The translations under genes and the position numbers were made by a program. The notes below the pieces were generated by a model. That model did not search any database. It worked only from the letters and a program-made list of their open reading frames with translations, and was not told the DNA's origin. A stretch of DNA of 64,000 nucleotides from Pseudoflavonifractor_A sp022772585 (lineage in GTDB: Bacteria > Bacillota > Clostridia > Oscillospirales > Oscillospiraceae): assembly GCF_052065415.1 (NCBI RefSeq), contig NZ_JBQHUB010000002.1:1-64000 (forward strand). The letters run 5' to 3'. Shown in pieces: positions 1-7,200 of this stretch (its first letter is position 1; every line of letters starts with the position of its first letter).

Positions 1-19
1 AAAAGCCCCTCTGCTCTCG

Positions 20-93
20 GTGGACCTCATGCCCGCGAGAGTGGGCCTCATTTCCCGTGAAGGTGGACTTCTTTCCCCGTGCAGATGGACTTG
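20..93. repeat. Four degenerate ~22-bp tandem repeats, IS-end-like
   Basis: Units begin near 20, 41, 63 and 85, spaced 21-22 bp, and share the pattern GTGGrCyTCaTttCCCGtG. Multiple short direct repeats of GTGG...CCCG type are typical of the terminal transposase-binding sites of IS21-like elements; that assignment is inference. The repeats run directly into the truncated coding sequence that follows. Confidence 0.45.
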
Positions 94-460
94 TGGCTAC
101 GAAATTTACATTGAGTATAATAGAGAACATAAAGAATTCTACGATGATATGCACGCAAGAAAAAGTGAAGCTCTGTCATTTCTTTACATCGCTGTTGGTT
201 GCGCCGTAATTGCGGCCATTTCTCTTTACAAATGGCTATATTATGGTAGAACGACAATAACTGTAACGGATAAGCGGATTTATGGAAAGGCCGCTTTTGG
301 TAAAGAAGTTGATTTGCCGTTAAGCAACATTGTAATGCTTCATAAAAGAGGAAAAAAGAATATGATAATTGCAACATCGGCTGGAAAAGTTCGATTTGTG
401 GGTGTTAAAAATCGAAATGAAATTTACGGTGCAATCCAGACGCTAATGGCAGTCAAATAA
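20..460 (+). CDS. Small membrane protein with PH-like domain, probably 5'-truncated
   Basis: From about residue 26 the reading frame looks like a genuine protein: a charged segment (EYNREHKEFYDDMHARK), one hydrophobic helix (about residues 53-70), then a beta-rich part with TITVTDKRIYGKAAFGKEVDLPL and VRFVGVKNRNEIYGAI. This resembles small bacterial PH-domain (DUF304-like) membrane proteins. The first 25 residues are only a translation of the IS-like repeats and have no ribosome binding site of their own. The natural start has probably been lost to an insertion, so the gene is likely a fragment. The function is unknown. Confidence 0.5.
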   Translation: MDLMPARVGLISREGGLLSPCRWTCGYEIYIEYNREHKEFYDDMHARKSEALSFLYIAVGCAVIAAISLYKWLYYGRTTITVTDKRIYGKAAFGKEVDLPLSNIVMLHKRGKKNMIIATSAGKVRFVGVKNRNEIYGAIQTLMAVK

Positions 461-495
461 TAGATGAGCGGGAGCAATCCCGCTCATTCTTTATC

Positions 496-630
496 TGTTC
501 GTAAGAGTACACTTTTACAAACATACAAAAACCGCACAAAAAGTTTGTTTGTAAAATACTAAAACTAATTTACAGATATGTTCGTAAATCGCTTAACATT
601 TACGAACACCTGTGATAGAATACGAACAGA
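496..630. promoter_or_regulatory. Recombinase binding-site cluster (TGTTCGTAA repeats)
   Basis: A perfect inverted repeat TGTTCGTAAAT (579-589) / ATTTACGAACA (598-608) with an 8-bp spacer sits 43 bp before the recombinase start. Further copies of the half-site occur at 496-504 (TGTTCGTAA) and 621-628 (TACGAACA), with weaker variants between. Such an array upstream of a resolvase gene is what a res/crossover site plus autoregulatory operator looks like. This is inferred from position and symmetry. Confidence 0.55.
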
Positions 631-651
631 TAGAACAAAGGGGGATGCGAC

Positions 652-1266
652 ATGGACAGCCGCACTTATTACTACGCCAGAGTATCAAGCAAGGAGCAAA
701 ACCTTGACCGCCAGATCGCCGCTTTTAAGGCTCTTGGAGCAACGGAGCGGGAGATCATCACCGACAAGGAGAGCGGCAAGGACTTGGAACGAGCGGGGTA
801 TCAAGCACTTAAAAACGCCATGCTGAGGCGGGGAGATACCTTGATCGTCAAATCCCTTGATCGGTTAAGCCGTAACAAGTGCGACATTCACAATGAACTG
901 CGGTACTTCAAAGAGAACGGCATCCGTCTGAAAGTGATTGACCTCCCTACAACGATGATGGAACTGCCAGAAGGGCAGGAATGGGTTTTTGAGATGGTCA
1001 ACAACATTCTGATTGAAGTGTTGGGAACTATCGCAGAACAGGAGCGGGAGACCATTCGCAAGCGTCAAGCAGAGGGCATTGAAGCGGCAAAGCAGAACGG
1101 CAAGAAGTTAGGACGCCCCGCGCTGACTTTCCCCGCAAACTGGGACGGCGTTTATGCCTCTTGGAAAGCGGGGGAGATCACCGCAAAGACTGCCATGGAG
1201 CAGACAGGCACGAAGCGCACAAGTTTCTATAAACTCGTCGGCATGATGGAGCAGGGGGAGGAATAA
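652..1266 (+). CDS. Serine recombinase, resolvase/invertase (Pin) family
   Basis: The 204-residue protein has the N-terminal resolvase catalytic domain: YYARVSSKEQNLDRQ with the nucleophilic serine at about residue 11-12, the SLDRLSRN motif near residue 71, and the long E helix ending in QERETIRKRQAEGI. A short C-terminal helix-turn-helix part follows (GRPALTF...ITAKTAMEQTGTKRTSFYKLV), so it is a small resolvase/invertase and not a large serine integrase. The start at 652 follows the ribosome binding site GGGGGATG. It catalyses site-specific strand exchange, probably at the repeats just upstream, and belongs to the mobile DNA at the window start. Confidence 0.9.
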   Translation: MDSRTYYYARVSSKEQNLDRQIAAFKALGATEREIITDKESGKDLERAGYQALKNAMLRRGDTLIVKSLDRLSRNKCDIHNELRYFKENGIRLKVIDLPTTMMELPEGQEWVFEMVNNILIEVLGTIAEQERETIRKRQAEGIEAAKQNGKKLGRPALTFPANWDGVYASWKAGEITAKTAMEQTGTKRTSFYKLVGMMEQGEE

Positions 1267-1366
1267 CCCCCTTGCTCTTTCTGAAAAACTGTGTTATGCT
1301 TTTATTGCTTCAATAAACTGTGACATACCAAAAGAACAACACAGCAATTTGAGGATAGGCGTAAGT

Positions 1367-1427
1367 CTTGAAAAGCCTTGATTTTCAAGGAAAAGTAGTT
1401 CCCACTTCCAAAGGGCTTGCCCTTTGG
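1367..1427. repeat. Two inverted repeats at the mobile element / yebC boundary
   Basis: CTTGAAAA (1367-1374) pairs with TTTTCAAG (1382-1389). A perfect palindrome with 9-bp arms, CCAAAGGGC-TT-GCCCTTTGG, spans 1408-1427 and ends exactly where the yebC tail begins. It may be the element's terminal structure. Confidence 0.5.
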
Positions 1428-1471
1428 TCGACGACGTACAGAACGTCTACCATAACTGGGAGCAGGACTGA
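1427..1471 (+). pseudogene. yebC: 3' tail of yebC
   Basis: Fourteen codons in frame to a TGA encode VDDVQNVYHNWEQD. The segment DVQNVYHNWE is the conserved extreme C terminus of YebC/PmpR-family translation/transcription factors. The frame upstream does not resemble YebC, and an intrinsic terminator follows at 1484. The rest of yebC is not in the window. Either the gene lies to the left of the inserted DNA or only this remnant survives. Confidence 0.65.
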
Positions 1472-1483
1472 TTGAAAAACCAA

Positions 1484-1525
1484 GAGCGGGGCGCTGCCTT
1501 AAAGGAAGCGCCCCGCTCCTTTTTT
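1484..1525 (+). terminator. Intrinsic terminator behind yebC
   Basis: The stem GAGCGGGGCGCT / AGCGCCCCGCTC has 12 perfect pairs and is followed by CTTTTTT. Confidence 0.9.
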
Positions 1526-1554
1526 CATCCGCCAAGGGGCGGGATGAATGTAAG

Positions 1555-1590
1555 AAGCGCCGTTCCGGTATGGCCGGAACGGCGCTTTTA
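1555..1590 (+). terminator. Second hairpin, terminator-like
   Basis: AAGCGCCGTTCCGG pairs with CCGGAACGGCGCTT and is followed by TTA. It lies between the yebC terminator and the 3' end of rnpB and could serve the minus strand as well. Confidence 0.6.
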
Positions 1591-1623
1591 TCCGATGGAC
1601 CTTGTGGTCCTGGGAATCAAAGA

Positions 1624-2032
1624 TGCAAGTAAGCCTGTAAGCCGGGTTCTGTCATTTAAGACAGCCATCTATCTAGTCGCACCGTTGCCGGTACGCTCCA
1701 GCCGCCTCCCCGGGACGGTCGGGCCGACCATATGTCCCTCCACGGCGTTGCTCCGGATAGAGTTTACAGCGACGGACGCTTCCACGCCGTCGGGCGGGCT
1801 CTTACCTCCGCCTTTCCACCCTTACCTCGTCGGCACAAGCTCTCTTCTCACCGGAAGCATACACTTTCGGGGGGAAGCCCTGTTTGCAGGGAGCGAGGCG
1901 GTATATCTCTGTTGCACTTTTCCTAGGGTCGCCCCCGGCGGGTGTTACCCGTTATCCTTGCCCTGCGGAGCCCGGACTTTCCTCACAGGCGGGCCTTTCG
2001 CCCCGTCCGCGCGGCTGTCCAGCTTACTTGCG
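1624..2032 (-). ncRNA. rnpB: RNase P RNA
   Basis: On the minus strand the conserved elements of bacterial RNase P RNA appear in order. The 5' helix GCAAGTAAGCTGG is followed by GAGGAAAGTCCGGGCTCC (CR I), then GAAAAGTGCAACAGAGA, and near the 3' end ACAGAACCCGGCTTACAGG (CR V) with the closing strand GCTTACTTGC, which pairs with the 5' end. The RNA of about 408 nt is the catalytic subunit that matures tRNA 5' ends. Ends are placed from the P1 helix and the promoter and may be off by a few bases. Confidence 0.96.
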
Positions 2033-2038
2033 AGAGGT

Positions 2039-2067
2039 ATTGTACCGCATATCGGTCCTCTTGTCAA
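2039..2067 (-). promoter_or_regulatory. rnpB promoter
   Basis: Minus-strand TTGACA (2062-2067), a 17-bp spacer and TACAAT (2039-2044) form a near-consensus sigma-A promoter placed about 7 bp before the RNase P RNA 5' end. Confidence 0.9.
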
Positions 2068-2096
2068 ACGAATCCCGGAAGAAGCCCGGCTTCTGA

Positions 2097-2125
2097 TTGA
2101 AATTCGGAACAGGGCGCGGTATAAT
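2097..2125 (+). promoter_or_regulatory. murD promoter
   Basis: TTGAAA (2097-2102), a 17-bp spacer and TATAAT (2120-2125) form a strong sigma-A-type promoter pointing toward murD and the genes behind it. Confidence 0.85.
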
Positions 2126-2187
2126 ATTTTAGTTAATCTGTCCCTGAACTCAGGGATCGTAAATGTATCTGAAAGGGGAACGAGTCT

Positions 2188-3576
2188 ATGGGCTCTAAGA
2201 TACAGGATTATCTGGCCGGGCTGAAAGGGAAGCGGGTGGCCGTGATTGGGATCGGCGTGTCCAACACGCCGCTGGTCAACATGCTGGCTCGGGCTGGCGT
2301 GGATGTGACCGCCTGTGACAAGCGCAGCCGGGAGGAATTCGGCGAGCAGGCCCGGGCGCTGGAGAGCCTGGGCGTGACGCTGCGCCTGGGCCCGGATTAT
2401 CTGGACGGCCTGGACCAGGATGTGATCTTCCGGACCCCCGGCCTGCGGCCTGATGTGCCGCAGCTCCTGGCCGCCCGGGAGCGGGGCGCGGTGGTGACCT
2501 CGGAGATGGAAGTGTTTTTCCAGGTCTGTCCCTGCAAGCGGATCGCCGTTACCGGCAGTGACGGAAAGACCACCACCACCACTATTATCGCGGGACTTTT
2601 GAAGGCCGCCGGGTATACTACCTATGTGGGCGGCAACATCGGAAAGCCCCTTCTGCCCGATGTGGACGGGATGGAGCCGGGAGACGTGGCGGTGCTGGAG
2701 CTCTCCTCCTTCCAGCTCATGACCATGGACCAGAGCCCGGAGATCGCCGTGGTCACCAATGTGGCCCCCAATCATCTGGACGTGCACAGCTCCATGGAGG
2801 AGTATGTGGCGGCCAAGGAGAACGTCTTTCGCTATCAGGACGGGAACGGCGTGGTGGTCCTCAACCAGGACAATGATATCACCCGGAGCTTTGCCCAGCG
2901 GGCGCGGGGCCGGGTGGTCCGGTTCAGCAGGCAGGAGGAACTGGAGCAGGGCGTTTTCGTGAAGGACGGCGCCATCTGGGTGGCAGACGGGAATGGCGCC
3001 CGCCAGGTGCTGCCCCTGTCGGGCATCCTGCTGCCCGGCGTCCACAACGTGGAGAATTATATGGCCGCCATCGGTGCGGTGAACGGTCTGGTGCCCGATG
3101 AGGTGATTCGAAAGTTCGCCGGAGAGTTCCAGGGTGTGGAGCACCGCATTGAGCTGGTGCGCACCCTGCGGGGCGTCCGGTATTACAACGACTCCATCGC
3201 CTCCAGCCCCTCCCGCACCATCGCGGGGCTGCGCTGCTTCCGGGAAAAGGTGATCCTCATCGCCGGCGGCTATGACAAGCATATCCCCTTCGACGCCCTG
3301 GGTCCGGAGATCGTGGAGCATGTCAAGACGTTGGTCCTCACCGGCGCCACCGCCGCCAAGATCCGCGCCGCGGTGGAGGCCGCACCGGGCTATGCCGCCG
3401 GACGGCCTGAGATCGTGGAGATCGACGACTTCAGAGAGGCGGTCTTGGCCGCCCACCGGGCCGCCCAGCCCGGCGACGTGGTGATCCTCTCCCCGGCGGG
3501 GGCTGCCTTTGACAAGTTTAAGAATTTTATGGTACGGGGCAATACCTTCAAGCAGATCATCCGGGAGCTGGATTGA
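2188..3576 (+). CDS. murD: UDP-N-acetylmuramoyl-L-alanine--D-glutamate ligase
   Basis: A cytoplasmic Mur ligase that adds D-glutamate to UDP-MurNAc-L-Ala with ATP in peptidoglycan precursor synthesis. The N-terminal Rossmann-like domain (GKRVAVIGIGVSN, residues 14-26) is followed by the ATP P-loop GSDGKTTTTT (123-132), ELSSFQL, the NHLDVHSSMEEY region with the nearby lysine that is carbamylated in the family, VEHRIE, and the C-terminal YNDSIASSPSRT and AGGYDKH. The length of 462 aa is normal. ATG at 2188 follows AAAGGGGAA. It is alone behind its own promoter, with no dcw neighbours, so it sits outside the usual division-cell-wall cluster. Confidence 0.97.
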   Translation: MGSKIQDYLAGLKGKRVAVIGIGVSNTPLVNMLARAGVDVTACDKRSREEFGEQARALESLGVTLRLGPDYLDGLDQDVIFRTPGLRPDVPQLLAARERGAVVTSEMEVFFQVCPCKRIAVTGSDGKTTTTTIIAGLLKAAGYTTYVGGNIGKPLLPDVDGMEPGDVAVLELSSFQLMTMDQSPEIAVVTNVAPNHLDVHSSMEEYVAAKENVFRYQDGNGVVVLNQDNDITRSFAQRARGRVVRFSRQEELEQGVFVKDGAIWVADGNGARQVLPLSGILLPGVHNVENYMAAIGAVNGLVPDEVIRKFAGEFQGVEHRIELVRTLRGVRYYNDSIASSPSRTIAGLRCFREKVILIAGGYDKHIPFDALGPEIVEHVKTLVLTGATAAKIRAAVEAAPGYAAGRPEIVEIDDFREAVLAAHRAAQPGDVVILSPAGAAFDKFKNFMVRGNTFKQIIRELD

Positions 3577-3632
3577 GGTCCCGGTTGTAATAATGCGCTT
3601 TAGCGGAAAACAGACAGGGAAGTGAAGCTGAT

Positions 3633-4673
3633 TTGGATATGAAAGAGATGTTGGAACGGCTGTGTTCACAGACGGCCCCCTCCGGCTTTGAGACGCCTGC
3701 GGCCCGGGTGGCCCGGGAACTGATGGAGCCTCTAGTGGACGAGGTAAAAGTGGACCGCATGGGCAATGTGATCGGTGTGCGCCGCTGCGGCCGGGAGGGA
3801 GCGCCCAAGCTCCTGCTGGACGCCCATCTGGACGAGATCGGCCTGATCGTGACAGGAATAGAGGACGGCTTCCTCCGCTTCCGGACCATCGGCGGCGTGG
3901 ACCCGCGGATGCTGCCCAACCGGGAGCTCACCGTCCTTACCGAGCCCCCCATGCTGGGCGTGGTGGCCTGTCTGCCGCCCCATGTGCTGAAGGAGGGGGC
4001 TGAAAAGGAATCCATCCCCATCCCGGAGCTCTTCGTGGACGTGGGCCTGTCCCAGGCCGAGGCGGAAAAGCGGATACCCATCGGCACGCCCATGGTGTTC
4101 CGGGGTGGCTGCTTTGCGCTGGGCGAGCGGGAGATGTGCGGGAAGTCCATGGACGACCGCTCCTGCTTCGTAACGCTGCTGCGTGCGGCCGAGCTGCTGC
4201 GGGACAAGAAGCTGGACGTGGATCTGTACCTTATGGGCAGTACCCGGGAGGAGATCAGCGGTGCAGGCGCCCAGTGCGCCACCTTTGCCATTGCGCCGGA
4301 TTTCTGCGTGGCGGTGGATGTGACCCACGGTGTCACTCCTGACTCTCCTCAGGACAAGGCCTTTGCGCTGGGCGGAGGCCCGGCCATCGGCGTAGGGCCC
4401 AATATGACCCGCTGGATGACAGAGCGGATGATGAACAAGGCCAAGGAGCAGAACATCCCCTACCAGCTGGAGGTCATGGCCGGCCACACCGGGACCAACG
4501 GCTGGGCCATGCAGGTCTGCCGGGAGGGTGTGGCTACCTCAGTGCTGAGCCTGCCCCTCAAGTATATGCACAGCCCCATTGAGGTGCTGGATCTGGAGGA
4601 TATGGAGCAGGTGTCCCGGCTGCTGACCGCCTTCACGCTGGATCTGGGAAAGGAGGCGGTCTATCCATGCTGA
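3633..4673 (+). CDS. M42 family metallopeptidase (first of three)
   Basis: A 346-residue member of the M42 (glutamyl aminopeptidase/endoglucanase M) family, which are cytosolic, usually dodecameric di-metal aminopeptidases. The family metal and catalytic motifs are visible in order: DAHLDEIGLI, SMDDRSC, TREEISGAG, AVDVTHG and the late YMHSP. The proposed start is TTG at 3633, because AGGGAAGTGAAG lies about 11 bp before it; ATG at 3639 is the alternative. Its stop overlaps the start of the next peptidase gene (ATGCTGA), so the pair is translationally coupled. Substrate preference cannot be read from sequence. Confidence 0.93.
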   Translation: MDMKEMLERLCSQTAPSGFETPAARVARELMEPLVDEVKVDRMGNVIGVRRCGREGAPKLLLDAHLDEIGLIVTGIEDGFLRFRTIGGVDPRMLPNRELTVLTEPPMLGVVACLPPHVLKEGAEKESIPIPELFVDVGLSQAEAEKRIPIGTPMVFRGGCFALGEREMCGKSMDDRSCFVTLLRAAELLRDKKLDVDLYLMGSTREEISGAGAQCATFAIAPDFCVAVDVTHGVTPDSPQDKAFALGGGPAIGVGPNMTRWMTERMMNKAKEQNIPYQLEVMAGHTGTNGWAMQVCREGVATSVLSLPLKYMHSPIEVLDLEDMEQVSRLLTAFTLDLGKEAVYPC

Positions 4674-5692
4674 ATCTGGTAAAAGAACTCTGTGCCCTGC
4701 CCGGCGTGTCCAGCTTTGAGGATGAGGTCCGGGACTATATCCGGCAGCGGGTGACCCCCTTCGCCGACTCGGTCCGGACCGACGCGCTGGGCAACCTGAT
4801 CGTGTTCAAGCGGGGCATCAGGGCCACCGGGAGCCGGCTGGCCATCTGCGCCCACATGGACGAGGTGGGCCTCATCATCCGTAAAATCACGGACGAGGGG
4901 TATCTGAAATTCTCCTGTGTCGGCGGCATCGACCGCCGGGTCCTTATCGGCAAGCCGGTGAAGGTGGGGCCGGAAGGAGTTCCCGGGGTCATCGGCCTGA
5001 AGGCCTATCACCTGGTCAGTGAGGAGGAGGAAAAGACCGTTCCCAAGCTGGAGGACTTCTATCTGGACATCGGTGCCCGGTCCCGCGAGGAGGCGGAAAG
5101 GCTGGTCTCAGTGGGCGATTACGCCGTATTTGACAGCGACTGTGTGGAGTTCGGCGACGGCATGATCAAGGCCAAGGCCCTGGACGACCGGATCGGCTGC
5201 GCCGTGATGATGAAGCTGCTGGAGGAGGACCTGCCCATGGACTGCACCTTTGTGTTTGCCGTCCAGGAGGAGGTGGGGCACCGGGGAGCCTTTGGCGCGG
5301 CCTTTGCGGTGAAGCCCGAGATCGCCCTGGTGCTGGAGACCACCACTGCCGCTGATCTGCCCGGCATGGAGGGCCATCAGAAGGTGTGCGTCCCGGGTGA
5401 CGGGCCGGTGGTGCCCTTTATGGACCGGGGCTCCATTGCCGACCGGGGGCTTTTTGAGCTGATGCGGGAGCTGGCCGAGTCCAACGGCATCCCCTGGCAG
5501 ACCAAGCACTATATTGCCGGCGGAAACGACGCGGCGGCCTTCCAGCGGTCCCGGGCAGGCGTCCGGACGGTGACGGTTTCGGCGGCGGTGCGTTATCTGC
5601 ACGCCCCCGCCAGCGTGGCTGCGGTCCGGGATCTGGACCATATTCTGAATCTGACGCGGCTCTTTATCGGCGCTGTGGCCGGCCGCGTGTAA
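4667..5692 (+). CDS. M42 family metallopeptidase (second of three)
   Basis: This 341-residue M42 enzyme carries CAHMDEVGLI, ALDDRIGC, QEEVGHRGA and YLHAP as the metal/catalytic positions. Where the first copy has VDVTHG, this one reads LVLETTTA. It has an acidic residue at a similar place but a different context, so its metal site or specificity may differ from its neighbours. It overlaps the preceding gene by a few bases and is followed after 15 bp by the third copy with ribosome binding site AAAGGGAGAAGAG. Confidence 0.92.
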   Translation: MLNLVKELCALPGVSSFEDEVRDYIRQRVTPFADSVRTDALGNLIVFKRGIRATGSRLAICAHMDEVGLIIRKITDEGYLKFSCVGGIDRRVLIGKPVKVGPEGVPGVIGLKAYHLVSEEEEKTVPKLEDFYLDIGARSREEAERLVSVGDYAVFDSDCVEFGDGMIKAKALDDRIGCAVMMKLLEEDLPMDCTFVFAVQEEVGHRGAFGAAFAVKPEIALVLETTTAADLPGMEGHQKVCVPGDGPVVPFMDRGSIADRGLFELMRELAESNGIPWQTKHYIAGGNDAAAFQRSRAGVRTVTVSAAVRYLHAPASVAAVRDLDHILNLTRLFIGAVAGRV

Positions 5693-5707
5693 AGGGAGAA
5701 GAGCACT

Positions 5708-6706
5708 ATGGATATTCTGAGTACACTCCAGGCCCTCAACGCCTGTCATGGACCCTCCGGCAATGAGAGCGGCGTGGCCGCCGCTATCCGCACCCTGGCT
5801 GCCCCCTATGCTGACGAGATCACAGCGGACACCCTGGGCAATCTCATCGTTCACAAGAAGGGAAGCGGTCCCCGGGTGATGTTTGCCGCCCACATGGACT
5901 CCATCGGCTGTATCGTGACTCATGTGGACGAGAAGGGCTTTGTCCGATTCGGAAAGCTGGGCGGACTCTCCGCCCATGAGATCGCCTTTACCCCGGTCCG
6001 GTTCCAGAACGGCGTCCGGGGCGTGATCTGCGCGCCCGAGAACGTGGAGCCCAAGGACTGGAAGACCGACGATCTGTATATCGACATCGGTGCCAGAGAT
6101 CAGGAGGAGGCCCGCAAGCTGGTGGACCTGGGCGACACCGCCGTCTACGCTGCCGAGAGCTATGCCGCTGGCGGCCGGCTGGTCTCTCCCTATATGGACA
6201 ACCGCATCTCCTGCGTGGTGCTCCTGATGGCCCTTGAGCAGCTGCGTGAGAGCCAAAACGACCTCTACTTCGTCTTTACCGTCCAGGAGGAGGTGGGCAT
6301 CCGGGGCGCGAAAACCGCCGCCTTCGGCATCGACCCGGTCTACGCTGTGGCGGTGGACGTGACCTCCACCGACGACGAGCTGGGCAGCAAGCACGGCTCC
6401 ACCAGCAAGCTGGGCGGCGGAGCGGCGGTGAAGGTGATGGACAGCTCGGTGCTGTGTCATCCCTCCATGGTGGCCAGGCTCACCGCCCTGGCGGAGGAGA
6501 AGGGGATCCCCGCCCAGCGGGACATCATCCGTGCCGGCGGCACTGATGCGGGCGCCATCCACCAGAGCCGTGCCGGCGTCTATACCGGCGGCATTTCCGT
6601 ACCCTGCCGCTATATCCATACTCCGCAGGAGATGGTGGACGCGGGAGACGTGGAGGCCTGCGCCAAGCTGGTAGCCGCCTTTGCCCAGTCCGAACTGGAC
6701 GGCTGA
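5708..6706 (+). CDS. M42 family metallopeptidase (third of three)
   Basis: This 332-residue M42 enzyme has AAHMDSIGCI, YMDNRISC, QEEVGIRGA, VDVTSTDD and YIHTP. It is nearer to the first copy at the VDVT position. ATG at 5708 follows AAAGGGAGAAGAG. Three different paralogues in one operon suggest a peptide-scavenging set with divided specificity; that interpretation is inference. The gene downstream starts 2 bp after this stop. Confidence 0.93.
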   Translation: MDILSTLQALNACHGPSGNESGVAAAIRTLAAPYADEITADTLGNLIVHKKGSGPRVMFAAHMDSIGCIVTHVDEKGFVRFGKLGGLSAHEIAFTPVRFQNGVRGVICAPENVEPKDWKTDDLYIDIGARDQEEARKLVDLGDTAVYAAESYAAGGRLVSPYMDNRISCVVLLMALEQLRESQNDLYFVFTVQEEVGIRGAKTAAFGIDPVYAVAVDVTSTDDELGSKHGSTSKLGGGAAVKVMDSSVLCHPSMVARLTALAEEKGIPAQRDIIRAGGTDAGAIHQSRAGVYTGGISVPCRYIHTPQEMVDAGDVEACAKLVAAFAQSELDG

Positions 6707-6707
6707 T

Positions 6708-7199
6708 ATGGGTGCTTCTCTGACGGTGCCGGAGGCGGTAAACCGCCTGACCTGCCCTGACAACAAAACGGCTTATGCTGCATTACAGGCGCTGGAGGCG
6801 TGGTCGGAGGAATCCGACCTGGTATACGCCTATCTGGACCGGTTCACGGCCATGCTGGAGAGCACGAATTCCTATGTGCGCAACCGCGGCCTGCTTCTGC
6901 TGGGAAAAAACGCCCGCTGGGACCGGGATGGAAAGCTGGACACCGTTCTGGACCGGATACTGGAACATCTGGAGGACCCCAAGCCCATCACTGTCCGTCA
7001 ATGCCTGAAGGCCCTGGAAGAGCTGGTGCAGGGGCGGCCTGATCTGGCGTTTCGGGTCCAGGCCCGTTTGGAGGCCGTGGATTGTACCAGGTATCCGGAG
7101 AGCATGGCGCCGCTGATACAGAGCGATCTCCTGCATCTGCTGCAGACGATCAATGATTTCACTGCCCCCGAGAACAGGGAAAGCCACAGAAAGAGATAG
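6708..7199 (+). CDS. HEAT-like helical repeat protein (annotated 'SufBD' in relatives)
   Basis: A 163-residue all-helical protein with no signal peptide. The segment MLESTNSYVRNRGLLLLGKNARWD followed by LEDPKPITVRQCLKALEEL has the look of HEAT/armadillo-type repeats. Similar small Clostridial proteins carry the label 'SufBD protein', which this sequence does not justify. The start is put at ATG 6708, two bases after the stop of the third peptidase; the frame could open earlier but would overlap. It was probably co-transcribed with the peptidases and with the PLP enzyme starting at 7201. Function unknown. Confidence 0.75.
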   Translation: MGASLTVPEAVNRLTCPDNKTAYAALQALEAWSEESDLVYAYLDRFTAMLESTNSYVRNRGLLLLGKNARWDRDGKLDTVLDRILEHLEDPKPITVRQCLKALEELVQGRPDLAFRVQARLEAVDCTRYPESMAPLIQSDLLHLLQTINDFTAPENRESHRKR

Positions 7200-7200
7200 G

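Larger units (their letters stand above)
1..1425. mobile_element. Mobile DNA inserted at the 3' end of yebC (left end outside window)
   Basis: This stretch is visibly richer in A and T than the DNA that follows. It holds IS-like terminal repeats, a truncated membrane-protein gene and a resolvase-type serine recombinase with repeated binding-site-like sequences upstream. It stops where a short in-frame tail of the chromosomal gene yebC begins (1427-1471). The inference is that a mobile element interrupts or abuts the yebC 3' end. The left border lies outside the window, so size and class cannot be given. Confidence 0.5.

Noticed and set aside
1945..3669. 574-codon open frame on the minus strand
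   Set aside because: It overlaps rnpB and lies antisense to murD; low-complexity GC-rich translation with no family motif.
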